Positions 25,255 to 33,333 of a DNA stretch of 64,000 nt are shown piece by piece. This stretch comes from GCA-2737725 sp033763995. GTDB lineage: Bacteria > Pseudomonadota > Alphaproteobacteria > Rhodospirillales > Rhodospirillaceae. The position numbers and the translations under genes were made by a program. Location of the stretch: contig JANRJL010000109.1 of NCBI GenBank assembly GCA_033763995.1, forward strand, positions 1-64,000. The letters are read 5' to 3'. Each line of letters begins with the position of its first letter. The stretch's first letter is position 1. A model generated the notes under the pieces. The model saw only the letters and a program-made list of their open reading frames with translations. It did not search any database and was not told the DNA's origin.

Positions 25255-26145
25255 TTAGAACAACCGGAGGACCGACTGCTCGGACTGTTGCGCGATCGAG
25301 AGCGAGATCGTGCCCAACTGCTGGCGAGTCTGGAGCGACAGCAGGTTGGCCGATTCTTCGTTCAAGTCGGCGTTCACGAGTTCCGAAGCACCACCCTTGA
25401 GGGTGTTGATCAAGTTCTCGGTGAACTGACGACGAATTTCGAGCAACGAAGAATTCGTACCGAAAGTTTGCGCGGCCTGGCGCACCGACACCAGCGCCGA
25501 GTCGATCGAGCGGATGGCGGAGTTGATGGCCGTGATGGCCGCCGTACCGGTTTGGCCCCACACCGTGGTGTTACCGGCCGTACCGGTCGCAACCGCAGAC
25601 CGTGCCAGAATGGTCGAGAAGTCGGTGGCATTCAAACCGCTGACGACCAATTGGTTGACCGCGGTGGTGGTGGTGCGCTCGTTGAACTTCACCGTCAAAC
25701 GGTCGGCACCAGCCGTAAAGGGATTCGACGTGTTCTTCAGCAAATTGACGCCGTCGAACGCAGCGTCTTCAGCGATGTTGTCGACCTGGCTGCGCAGTTC
25801 GTTGAACTGGCTGGCCAACTTGGCGCGGGTCGCGCTTTCGGGCGAGGCCACGGCCGAGGCAGCAAGCGCCTTGGCTTGCTTCAGGGTCGCTTCGATCGTT
25901 TCCAGACCCTGGATCGCGGCACGAATAACCGAGATACCGCCTGCGATCGCGTCTTTAATGGTGGCCAAGTCGCCGGCGCGCGCATTCAGGTTACGTGCTT
26001 TGAAGAAAGCCAACGCGTCGTCGATCGCGCTGTTGACCTTGAGACCCGATGCGAGGCGTTCTTGGGTGCGGCCGATGAGGCCAGAGGTACGTTGCAGCGA
26101 CAGCAGGTTGGTGCGTGTCGCATTCGAGAGCGTAATATCAGCCAT
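25255..26145 (-). CDS. Flagellin, copy 4 (promoter-proximal)
   Basis: Product of 296 residues, start MADITLSNATRTNLLSLQRT and end SIAQQSEQSVLRLF. It is the first of the four minus-strand flagellins and the only one with an obvious promoter: TTGACA-N17-TATAAG about 100-120 bases upstream. The leader carries CCTAGAAAAGGAG, including the ribosome-binding site. The long leader fits regulation of flagellin mRNA by FlbT, encoded downstream. The middle (NPFTAGADRLTVKFNERTTTTAVNQL) is the only clearly variable part. Confidence 0.94.
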   Translation of the reverse strand: MADITLSNATRTNLLSLQRTSGLIGRTQERLASGLKVNSAIDDALAFFKARNLNARAGDLATIKDAIAGGISVIRAAIQGLETIEATLKQAKALAASAVASPESATRAKLASQFNELRSQVDNIAEDAAFDGVNLLKNTSNPFTAGADRLTVKFNERTTTTAVNQLVVSGLNATDFSTILARSAVATGTAGNTTVWGQTGTAAITAINSAIRSIDSALVSVRQAAQTFGTNSSLLEIRRQFTENLINTLKGGASELVNADLNEESANLLSLQTRQQLGTISLSIAQQSEQSVLRLF

Positions 26146-26240
26146 CTGAGAACTCCTTTTCTAGGAAGTGTCGTGACGTTTCTGTCGCCCCGGACCTAAA
26201 GACTAGACTTCGGTCGCATCCTCGCTCCGAGATGGGGCAA

Positions 26241-26269
26241 CTTATAGCTGCCAAAGTCTTCTGTGTCAA
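26241..26269 (-). promoter_or_regulatory. Sigma-70-type promoter of flagellin copy 4
   Basis: On the minus strand TTGACA (26264-26269), a 17-base spacer and TATAAG (26241-26246). The start would be near 26234, giving a leader of about 90 bases. The -10 sits inside the imperfect inverted repeat GGCAGCTATAAGTTGCC, which resembles a degenerate ftr-like site and could allow repression. A sigma-54 promoter with normal spacing was not found here. Confidence 0.55.
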
Positions 26270-26410
26270 ATCGGCAGCCGGGAGGACTGTTAACCAATTT
26301 ACCGTCGCACTTCTGGCAATAAGAATTATATTTCAATATGTTATAACTTAGCTGCCGCTTAATCGTTAACAACTAAAAAGAGAATAGGCCCCTAGATCGC
26401 TGGCATAGCA

Positions 26411-27343
26411 ATGACTGGAAACCACCTACAGCACACCGCCGAGTCGGACGAGGGCTACGTTGTCTTAGCCCTTGATGATCCTAGGTATTTGGACCTGGCG
26501 GTGAATTTGGCGCTGTCGGTGAGACGCTTGGATACTCGCCCGATTGCCTTGTTGACGAATGGCGAGGCTCACCTGAGCCCGGAATATATAAGTAAATTCA
26601 ATACGATATTAAAATTACCCCATGACGCCTCGATTCGTGGCGCCATGAATAAGGCGCGGCTGTTTGAATTCACGCCCTATCGGCGCACCATGTACGTCGA
26701 CTCGGATTGCCTCCTATTCAATCCGCGCATTGAGTTCTTTTGGCAGAAATTTAGAGGCCAGCCGTTCGCTGTGGAGGGCCACAGGCAGTCAACGGGGCCG
26801 GTTTTTGCGTGTTCGCTCGGAGAAAAAGACGCGGCCGAGCTTTGCCGGCGATATAACCTCGCATTCTTGAGTGTGTTTAACGCTGGCGTGATGTACTTCG
26901 AGAAAACCGATTCGGCGGGGCGCGTTTTTGACCGTGTTCTCGAACTTTACCGCAGCGCAGAGCGCGACACCGTCAGCTACCGCTACAAGCACGAGGGCGA
27001 ATATGCGGACGAACCCTTCTTTGCCGTCGCACTGGCAGAGCTTGGCATTGCACCGCATGAATCTGCGCTCACTCACCGCCTCCAAGTCACCACGCCCAAC
27101 GCCATCGATGGGGTATTCGATCTTGAAGTCGGCGACTTGCGCGTCGTGAAATGCCCACCGGGTGGAACTGCGAACGTTTGGTCGGGCGCTCTATGCCATT
27201 TTTGTGGATTGTCACCGATGAACGTTTATTTCGATCTAGCCGACAAGCTGAGACAAACCGCTGGATTGCCTCTTATGGACCGCACGCGATTTCAGCCGGT
27301 CGTTCTCTCGGCGACCCACCATCAAGACGCGGTTCATCGTTGA
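26411..27343 (+). CDS. GT8-like glycosyltransferase
   Basis: Product of 310 residues with a GT-A-type N-terminal half: GYVVLALDDPRYLDLAVNLALSVRRL, then NKARLFEFTPYRRTMYVDSDCLLF (about residues 80-102) carrying the DSD metal-binding motif expected in GT8 and related families. The acceptor is unknown; the position, first gene after the flagellins and divergent from them, points to flagellin glycan synthesis. The stretch 26280-26630 is visibly AT-richer than its surroundings, hinting at separate acquisition. No strong ribosome-binding site precedes the ATG. Confidence 0.6.
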   Translation: MTGNHLQHTAESDEGYVVLALDDPRYLDLAVNLALSVRRLDTRPIALLTNGEAHLSPEYISKFNTILKLPHDASIRGAMNKARLFEFTPYRRTMYVDSDCLLFNPRIEFFWQKFRGQPFAVEGHRQSTGPVFACSLGEKDAAELCRRYNLAFLSVFNAGVMYFEKTDSAGRVFDRVLELYRSAERDTVSYRYKHEGEYADEPFFAVALAELGIAPHESALTHRLQVTTPNAIDGVFDLEVGDLRVVKCPPGGTANVWSGALCHFCGLSPMNVYFDLADKLRQTAGLPLMDRTRFQPVVLSATHHQDAVHR

Positions 27344-27379
27344 TGGCCATTCACTTCACCGCGGACATGTGAGCTTTCA

Positions 27380-28270
27380 TTGGCCCCTTCCATCTCCATC
27401 GCCACCAGCCTGATCCCCGGGCGCGACGTCGAACTTCAGGCGACGGCAATCAAGTCATGGCGGGCGTGCGGGTTGGAGGTCGTGTCGGTCAATTCCGCTG
27501 CAGAGATCCCAGTTCTGCGAACACAGTTTACGGATATCGGTTTCAACCCGGCACCGCGCACTGCAGAGAGAATCGCCGGCAAACCCGTGCCGCATATCCG
27601 CGACCTCCTTTTGAGTGCGCGGTCCAGCGGCGACGCCAATGGCGTCATCGGTTTTATCAACAGCGATATTCTCCTGAGACCCGTCGAGGGCTTGGCGCAG
27701 ACACTATATGAACACGCCCGCGATGCCTTGGTCCTCTTGCCGCGAGTCGATGTCGCCGATGCCACGGCCTTGGCCTCATTCCGACCAAGCGGCAATGAGG
27801 CGTTTTCCGTGGGCTACGATGGCGTCTTCATGCCGGCCCGGATGCTTGACGACATTCCCGACAATATCTTCAGCATTGGCATGCCGTTCTGGGACTATTG
27901 GCTTCCAATGATTGCGATCCTCAAGAATCGGCCACTCAAATCCGTCGCATCACCCGTGGCGCTGCACGTGTCTCACCCGAGCCGCTGGGACGGGTCGATT
28001 TATCTCTATTTTCACGCGCTGGCGAGTGATCTGCTCAAGATTGCCGGCGAGATGAAAGCCGCGACCCCCTCACCCGCATTCCATTTAGCCATCGATGCCT
28101 TGGGCCACGTCTATCACGACATGTTCGAGCGCGGCACGAAAGCGACTCAGGACGCTCAGGCCGTCGCAGCGCTCGCGGCTTTTTATGATCGGTTGCAAGA
28201 AGTGATCGTGCATCACATCAAGGCCCACGCCCAGCCGATCATCATCCCGAATGCCGGCCCAACCGCCTGA
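27380..28270 (+). CDS. Unknown protein, possible GT-A-fold transferase
   Basis: Product of 296 residues with a TTG start at 27380; no ATG lies near, so the start is uncertain. It begins SISIATSLIPGRDVELQATAIKSW and contains GVIGFINSDILLRPVEGL (about residues 92-109), where the NSD could replace a DXD motif, then GYDGVFMPARML and MPFWDYWLP. The pattern recalls GT-A-fold sugar transferases, but no family is recognised. It lies between the GT8-like gene and a TPR-GT41 gene that begins within its last codons or just after them, so co-transcription is likely. Confidence 0.5.
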   Translation: MAPSISIATSLIPGRDVELQATAIKSWRACGLEVVSVNSAAEIPVLRTQFTDIGFNPAPRTAERIAGKPVPHIRDLLLSARSSGDANGVIGFINSDILLRPVEGLAQTLYEHARDALVLLPRVDVADATALASFRPSGNEAFSVGYDGVFMPARMLDDIPDNIFSIGMPFWDYWLPMIAILKNRPLKSVASPVALHVSHPSRWDGSIYLYFHALASDLLKIAGEMKAATPSPAFHLAIDALGHVYHDMFERGTKATQDAQAVAALAAFYDRLQEVIVHHIKAHAQPIIIPNAGPTA

Positions 28271-30248
28271 CATGTCCGTCCTGATCGCCGATACCCTCGC
28301 GCAGGGCCTCAAACTTCTCACCGGAGGCGACTTCAATGGCGCGGGCGAGTTGTTTCAGAGTGTCCTGACCCAGCAACCGAATAACGCCGACGCACTGCAC
28401 TATTTGGGTGTCATTGCCTATCAACTGGGCAAGGATGGCGAGGCAACCGATCTCTTCCGCGCGGCCTTGCAATACGCGCCAAATTTAGCCGATGTGCACA
28501 GCAACCTCGGAAGCGCCTTGGTTCGGCAAGGGCGGTTTTCGGAAGCCGAGGCCGCCACGCGCCGTGCCATCGCGATCAACGGCAGCCAAGCAGCCTATCA
28601 CTTCAACTTGGGCAACATCCAGTTCGCCCTGAAACGCATTGGCGACGCGCTAAGCGCCTACAAAAATGCCGTTGAGCTGCTGCCCACTCACTATCAGGCC
28701 TGGAATAATCTCGGGACGTGCCACCGCGATCTCGAACAGATCAAGCAAGCAACACAGTGCTATGAGCGCGCGGTGGCGATAAGGCCCGATTACGCCGACG
28801 CGCTTTATAACCTTGCGAATGCCTACCGCGATCTTGATCGTTTCAGCGACGCCGAGCGGGAAATTCGCAAGGCCATCGCCGCGAACCCGCAATATGCGAA
28901 GGCCTACAATACTCTTGGCAATATCCTGTGTGAAACCGCCCGCTCGGACGAAGCGCGGGGTGCGTTTGCGAGAGCTCAGTCCCTGGATTCCGATTTCGCG
29001 CCGGTCGCCAGTAATTTGCTGTGTTGCGAGCAATACCTCCCGGGGGTGACGGAGCAAACTCTCGCGGACCTGCATGTCCGATGGGCACAGCGCTTTGCAG
29101 CCATAATTCCGCGAAAAGGCGCGCGCCACGTCAAACGCGGGCGCGACAAGGCGCTCAGAGTGGGATTCGTGTCGCCTGACCTGGGCCAACACCCAGGCGG
29201 CATTCTCAGCGTGCGAATGTTTGAAAATCTGAATCACACTCAATTGCAGCCTTTCGTCTTCAGCACGCGCAATCAAACTCGGGAGGACGAGTACTCGAAG
29301 CGAATCGCGCGTGTCGCGGACTGGCGTCGCGTAAGGGAATTATCCGACGAGGCATTGGCATTGGAACTGGAGAGAAGCGAGATCGACATCCTGATCGACA
29401 TGAGCGGCCACACCTCGAATCATCGGCTTCTAACCTTTGCGCGCAAACCTGCGCCGCTGCAAATATCGTGGCTGGGCTACGTCGGCACCACGGGCCTTGC
29501 GACCATGGACTACGTGATCGCGGACCGGTGGCATGCGCCCGCTAACTGTGAGATCATTGGTCCAGAAAAATATCTGCGGCTCAGCGACGGATATGTCGTG
29601 TTTGATCCACCGACCGTGGCCGGACCAGTTCAAGCGTTGCCGAGAAGAAAAAGCGGCCACATTACGTTTGGTTGTTTAAACAACCCCGCCAAATTCAATC
29701 CGGAACTCATCAAGTCTTATGCGCGAATTCTGTCCGGCGTGCCCGATAGCACTCTCCTGATGCGGTTTCGCGGGCTGGACGACCCGGCCACGCGCGAGCG
29801 ACTTGTCGGCCAGTTCGCCCGGCACGGCATTGCAGCCTCAAGACTGGACATGCGGGGTCGAGCGAAATGGGCCGAGTTCCTCGCGACCTATCATGAGATC
29901 GACTTGGCTCTCGACACCTTCCCTTACTCGGGCGGGTTGACGACGTGCGAGGCCCTGTGGATGGGCGTGCCGGTTGTCACGTTTCCGGGCGCAACTTTCG
30001 CCGGGCGGCACGCAACGAGCCACATGTCCAACGCGGGCTTGCGCGATTTCGTGGCGGGCACCCAGACCGAATTTGAGCAGCTCGCGATGTCTTGGGCGCG
30101 GGATCTGGATTCACTGGCACGCCTGCGGAGGACACTGCGGGATCGTGTCGCGGCATCGCCGCTCTGCGATGGTCCGCGTTTTGCGGCAAGTTTCGCCAAT
30201 GCCTTGCGAGACGCATGGCATCGATGGTGCGCAGCTACGCCGCAGTGA
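28251..30248 (+). CDS. TPR-GT41 glycosyltransferase
   Basis: Product of up to 665 residues; the alternative ATG at 28272 removes seven residues and avoids overlap with the previous gene. About seven TPR units (residues 10-250) precede a divergent GT41 domain: RVGFVSPDLGQHPGGILSVRMFENL (about 302), DILIDMSGHTSNHRLL, GYVGTTGLATMDYV and, near residue 556, DTFPYSGGLTTCEALWMGVPVV. It differs from the two minus-strand TPR-GT41 proteins, which are closer to each other. Its end overlaps the convergent GT4 gene by 14 bases. Confidence 0.8.
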   Translation: MPAQPPDMSVLIADTLAQGLKLLTGGDFNGAGELFQSVLTQQPNNADALHYLGVIAYQLGKDGEATDLFRAALQYAPNLADVHSNLGSALVRQGRFSEAEAATRRAIAINGSQAAYHFNLGNIQFALKRIGDALSAYKNAVELLPTHYQAWNNLGTCHRDLEQIKQATQCYERAVAIRPDYADALYNLANAYRDLDRFSDAEREIRKAIAANPQYAKAYNTLGNILCETARSDEARGAFARAQSLDSDFAPVASNLLCCEQYLPGVTEQTLADLHVRWAQRFAAIIPRKGARHVKRGRDKALRVGFVSPDLGQHPGGILSVRMFENLNHTQLQPFVFSTRNQTREDEYSKRIARVADWRRVRELSDEALALELERSEIDILIDMSGHTSNHRLLTFARKPAPLQISWLGYVGTTGLATMDYVIADRWHAPANCEIIGPEKYLRLSDGYVVFDPPTVAGPVQALPRRKSGHITFGCLNNPAKFNPELIKSYARILSGVPDSTLLMRFRGLDDPATRERLVGQFARHGIAASRLDMRGRAKWAEFLATYHEIDLALDTFPYSGGLTTCEALWMGVPVVTFPGATFAGRHATSHMSNAGLRDFVAGTQTEFEQLAMSWARDLDSLARLRRTLRDRVAASPLCDGPRFAASFANALRDAWHRWCAATPQ

Positions 30249-31410
30249 ACTCGGAAACGGCCGTCACCAACCGTTGCACTTGGGCCGGCCAGCCCCAGGC
30301 CGTCATGAATTGAGCCCCGGCCGCCCCGATGGCCAGGCGCCGCTCACGGGATGTATAGGCGTCTTCCAGCCGCGAAACGATCTGTTCGATCGAGGATTCA
30401 CCCCAGCCGTCAAGGTCGGGGCGGTTGGTCATCGCGCCGATGGGTATTTGCAGGTCCAGCGCAAAGCAGTTGTCGCCAGACATGAGATCGAGATGCCCCG
30501 TGTTGCGCGACAAAATCGCGGGCACACCGCAAGCCATGGCCTCCATGGCGACAAGATTGGTGCCGCCCTCGCAACGATTCGGAAACAGGCCGACGTCGAC
30601 CTCGCGCAGGATCTCGGGTGTCTCGGCATTGTTCAAGGCGCCAAGATCGACAAAGGCCGATTCCGGCAGCCCGTTGGCGACGAGCCAGCCTGCCACATCG
30701 AGCCGCCCCGAGCCGTCGACCCGTGGCGCATGGGCCAAGTGCGTCGACATCGACAATCCGCGCGCGGCTTCGGGCCATGGGTTATGCCATGCCGCGACCA
30801 GCAGCGCGTCGGGATGCCGCCCATGAAATCTCTTGAAGGCCGCCACGACCAAGTCCTGGCCCTTGCGGTATTCGAGTTTGCCGCCGGAAAAAATCGCAAA
30901 TCGCCCCGCGAATCGTCCGGCGCGGGGCCCCGGAGAAAACAACGACAAGTCGACGCCTTGAAGACAGGTCCTGACTTCGCCGATTCCATGGCGCCGCAGC
31001 AACTCCGCATTCCATGTGGAACCGGCGACGATCACGGCGAAGCGCTTGGCGTCCTCCAGATTTCGTGTCGGGATCACCGCGGACTCGATAAAAGCCAAGC
31101 CGATATCAGGAGATCCGCGCAGGTTTTTGAGGAAGGGCGGCAGATCGAGCTTATCGCCCAAGGCATGCAGCAGCGGCATTTCGAGCGCGCCGCCGCCGCC
31201 GCGAAACCGTGCAAGGTTCTCGCGTTGACGCACCAGGTGCGGCTCGAGAACGCCGGCCTGCTCAGGCGTCAGGGCGACTTGGGGCGTCGCAAAGAAAAGT
31301 TCGGGCACGATACCGCTCCGCGCGAGCTCCAACGCCAGATTGACCCCATAGACGCCCCATCCGCTGGGGACCCCGATTTGCCAGCCGATGCCGAGTGATC
31401 TTGGTTTCAT
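30235..31410 (-). CDS. GT4-type (GT-B) glycosyltransferase
   Basis: Product of 391 residues. The N-terminus SLGIGWQIGVPSGWGVYGVNLALELARSG is a GT-B nucleotide-sugar-transferase start with a Gly-rich loop. The C-terminal half has FAIFSGGKLEYRKGQDLVVAAFKRF and, near residue 270, DVGLFPNRCEGGTNLVAMEAMACGVPAI, the EX7E-type region of GT4 enzymes. It probably adds a sugar to a flagellin glycan or precursor; the substrate cannot be read from the sequence. It is alone on the minus strand among plus-strand glycosylation genes. Confidence 0.72.
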   Translation of the reverse strand: MKPRSLGIGWQIGVPSGWGVYGVNLALELARSGIVPELFFATPQVALTPEQAGVLEPHLVRQRENLARFRGGGGALEMPLLHALGDKLDLPPFLKNLRGSPDIGLAFIESAVIPTRNLEDAKRFAVIVAGSTWNAELLRRHGIGEVRTCLQGVDLSLFSPGPRAGRFAGRFAIFSGGKLEYRKGQDLVVAAFKRFHGRHPDALLVAAWHNPWPEAARGLSMSTHLAHAPRVDGSGRLDVAGWLVANGLPESAFVDLGALNNAETPEILREVDVGLFPNRCEGGTNLVAMEAMACGVPAILSRNTGHLDLMSGDNCFALDLQIPIGAMTNRPDLDGWGESSIEQIVSRLEDAYTSRERRLAIGAAGAQFMTAWGWPAQVQRLVTAVSEFTAA

Positions 31411-31643
31411 CCCTGAGCTCTCACAGTCGGGTCTAGGGGGCGCAGACTGCGCATGAGCGGCCCTGATGGAGCCGACCTTGGCACTTTAAAACGTTCTTTA
31501 CCAATCCTGCGTAGGAGTGAAAGGGTTCTTGAGTTGGGCCGGGATTTCCAGCACAACACGGGCGACGCGGCCGGGCGGCAGCCGACTTGGCGACACCGGC
31601 GCAGCGGCAAGATGTGCGGGCCTCAGGGGAAGGAAAAGATTTC

Positions 31644-31928
31644 ATGTCAGATTTCATGCTGAGCCAGTTGCAAGGGCTGCTCAACAAGGTATCCGACGAC
31701 TTGGAAACGTCGAATAAATCCACCAATGCGCACCTCGACAACGTTTTGGGGGCCATCGACGATCTCGCCGCGAACCTATTCGCAACCCAGGCCATCATTG
31801 CCGTGATGAACGAGAAGAATACCGTGGACGCCGCCAAGGCGAAGGCCTGGATCGACGCCCAGACCGGTGGCGGCGCAACCCCCAAGGCCCATGCCGTCAT
31901 CGACATGCTGGTCGGCAAGAAGAAATAG
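31644..31928 (+). CDS. Small helical protein of unknown function
   Basis: Product of 94 residues, helical and Asn/Asp/Ala-rich (LSQLQGLLNKVSDDLETSNK, then HLDNVLGAIDDLAANLFATQAIIAVM), ending GKKK. The ATG follows GGGGAAGGAAAAG, a strong ribosome-binding site. No family recognised and no signal peptide or membrane segment seen. It lies between the GT4 and WaaA-like genes. A 233-base gap precedes it, containing TGGCAC at 31479 but no matching -12 element. Confidence 0.6.
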   Translation: MSDFMLSQLQGLLNKVSDDLETSNKSTNAHLDNVLGAIDDLAANLFATQAIIAVMNEKNTVDAAKAKAWIDAQTGGGATPKAHAVIDMLVGKKK

Positions 31929-32008
31929 AATTCTTGCGATTTTGCTCCAAGGCCCGACCGATCGCGGGCGGGCTTTCCCTCAGATACGATGCGGCATAGG
32001 GTTTGCCC

Positions 32009-33289
32009 ATGCCGTCATCGATGCTTTTCCATTTATATCGCGCTGCCTGTTACCCGCTTGCCCTGGCGATGCCGGGCTGGCTGCGCTGGCGCCTCGCGCG
32101 CGGGCTGGAATACCCCGACCGCTGGCGCGAGAAATTCGGTGAGGCGTCGCTAGAGCGGCCCACGGGCCAACTCATCTGGTGCCACGCCGCCAGCATTGGC
32201 GAAAGCCTGTCGATCCTGCCGTTGATCGAAGCCATCGCGCGGCAAAAATTCAGCGTGCTGCTGACCACGGGAACCGTGACGTCGGCTCAACTTGTTCAGC
32301 CAAGATTGACACAGGGAGCACTCCATCAGTTTGCCCCGCTTGATCATGCGCCTTGGATCGCCAGATTTCTTGATCACTGGCGGCCGAGCCTGGCGTTGCG
32401 TGTCGATTCCGAGATTTGGCCCAATACGCTCGACCAATTGAACCGACGCGGCATCGCGGTGATTCAGATCAATGGGCGTCTGTCGCGACGGGCGGCCGAG
32501 GGGTGGCAACGCGCGCCACGTTTTTCGAGAGCCGTGTTCAGTTCCTTGGCATTGGTGCTGGCGCAATCGGGCGCGGACGCGCAACGTTTTTCAGCGCTTG
32601 GCGCCACCAGTGTCGTGGCAACTGGCAATCTCAAACTCGCCTTGCCGCCGTTAGGATTCGATCAGGCTCAACTGGACTCGCTGAAGTCAGATCTGGGGGA
32701 CCGACCACGCTGGCTCGCCGCCAGCATTCATCCGGGCGAGGATGAAATTGTCGCAAGTGTCCATCGCCGGGTGAAGCAAGTCATCCCCCAAACGTGCTTG
32801 GTCGTCGTGCCGAGGCATCCCGGCCGCGGCCAAGCCATGGTCAAGGATTTTTCCGACCGCGGTTTAACGGTCGCTCTGCGCAGTGCCCGTCAGCCCATCT
32901 TATCAAACACGGACGTCTATATCGCCGATACGTTGGGCGAACTGGGTTTGTTCTATCAGCTGTGCCCTGTCGTTTTCATGGGTAAGACCTTTGCCGTCGG
33001 TGGCGGGCAAAATCCCGCAGAACCGGCTCAAATCGGCTGCGCGCTTGTTTGGGGGCCCGATATGTCAAACTTCGAGGAGTTAGCCGCAACTCTGGTCGCC
33101 CGCGGCGGCGCAATCGGCGTGAGAGATCAAGATGCTTTGGCACAAGCCATTGGTGACCTTTTGACGGACCGTGCACGCGCGCAAGCCATGGCGGCGGCAG
33201 GCCAGTCCGTCATCGCGGAGAACTCGGAGGCCTTGGCAAAAACCTTGAGCCAGCTTGCCCCCTATCTCAAACGCCTTGCAATTGAGTAG
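32009..33289 (+). CDS. WaaA/KdtA-family Kdo transferase-like protein
   Basis: Product of 426 residues with the full KdtA layout. An N-terminal amphipathic or membrane-anchoring segment (LFHLYRAACYPLALAMPGWLRWRL) is followed by WCHAASIGESLSILPLI (near residue 55) with the family's catalytic-type Glu, LLTTGTVTSAQL, RVDSEIWPN (near 130), AASIHPGEDEIV, VVVPRHPGR and ADTLGELGLFYQ. WaaA transfers Kdo to lipid A at the inner membrane. Here it lies inside the flagellin glycosylation block, not near lipid A genes. It may be the housekeeping waaA or a paralogue that puts an ulosonic acid on another acceptor. Start ATG 32009 or 32021. Confidence 0.78.
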   Translation: MPSSMLFHLYRAACYPLALAMPGWLRWRLARGLEYPDRWREKFGEASLERPTGQLIWCHAASIGESLSILPLIEAIARQKFSVLLTTGTVTSAQLVQPRLTQGALHQFAPLDHAPWIARFLDHWRPSLALRVDSEIWPNTLDQLNRRGIAVIQINGRLSRRAAEGWQRAPRFSRAVFSSLALVLAQSGADAQRFSALGATSVVATGNLKLALPPLGFDQAQLDSLKSDLGDRPRWLAASIHPGEDEIVASVHRRVKQVIPQTCLVVVPRHPGRGQAMVKDFSDRGLTVALRSARQPILSNTDVYIADTLGELGLFYQLCPVVFMGKTFAVGGGQNPAEPAQIGCALVWGPDMSNFEELAATLVARGGAIGVRDQDALAQAIGDLLTDRARAQAMAAAGQSVIAENSEALAKTLSQLAPYLKRLAIE

Positions 33290-33333
33290 ATTGCCGGGCG
33301 TTTGCACCTGTTCGAGAAGCCGACCCGCCATTC

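Noticed and set aside
26241..26258. TGGCAGCTATAAGTTGCC read as a sigma-54 promoter of the first flagellin
   Set aside because: Distance between GG and GC is two bases too long; a sigma-70-type promoter explains the region better.
31479..31494. TGGCAC upstream of the 94-residue gene, like a sigma-54 -24 element
   Set aside because: No GC at the -12 place with normal spacing (CG is there instead), and no IHF or palindrome site upstream.
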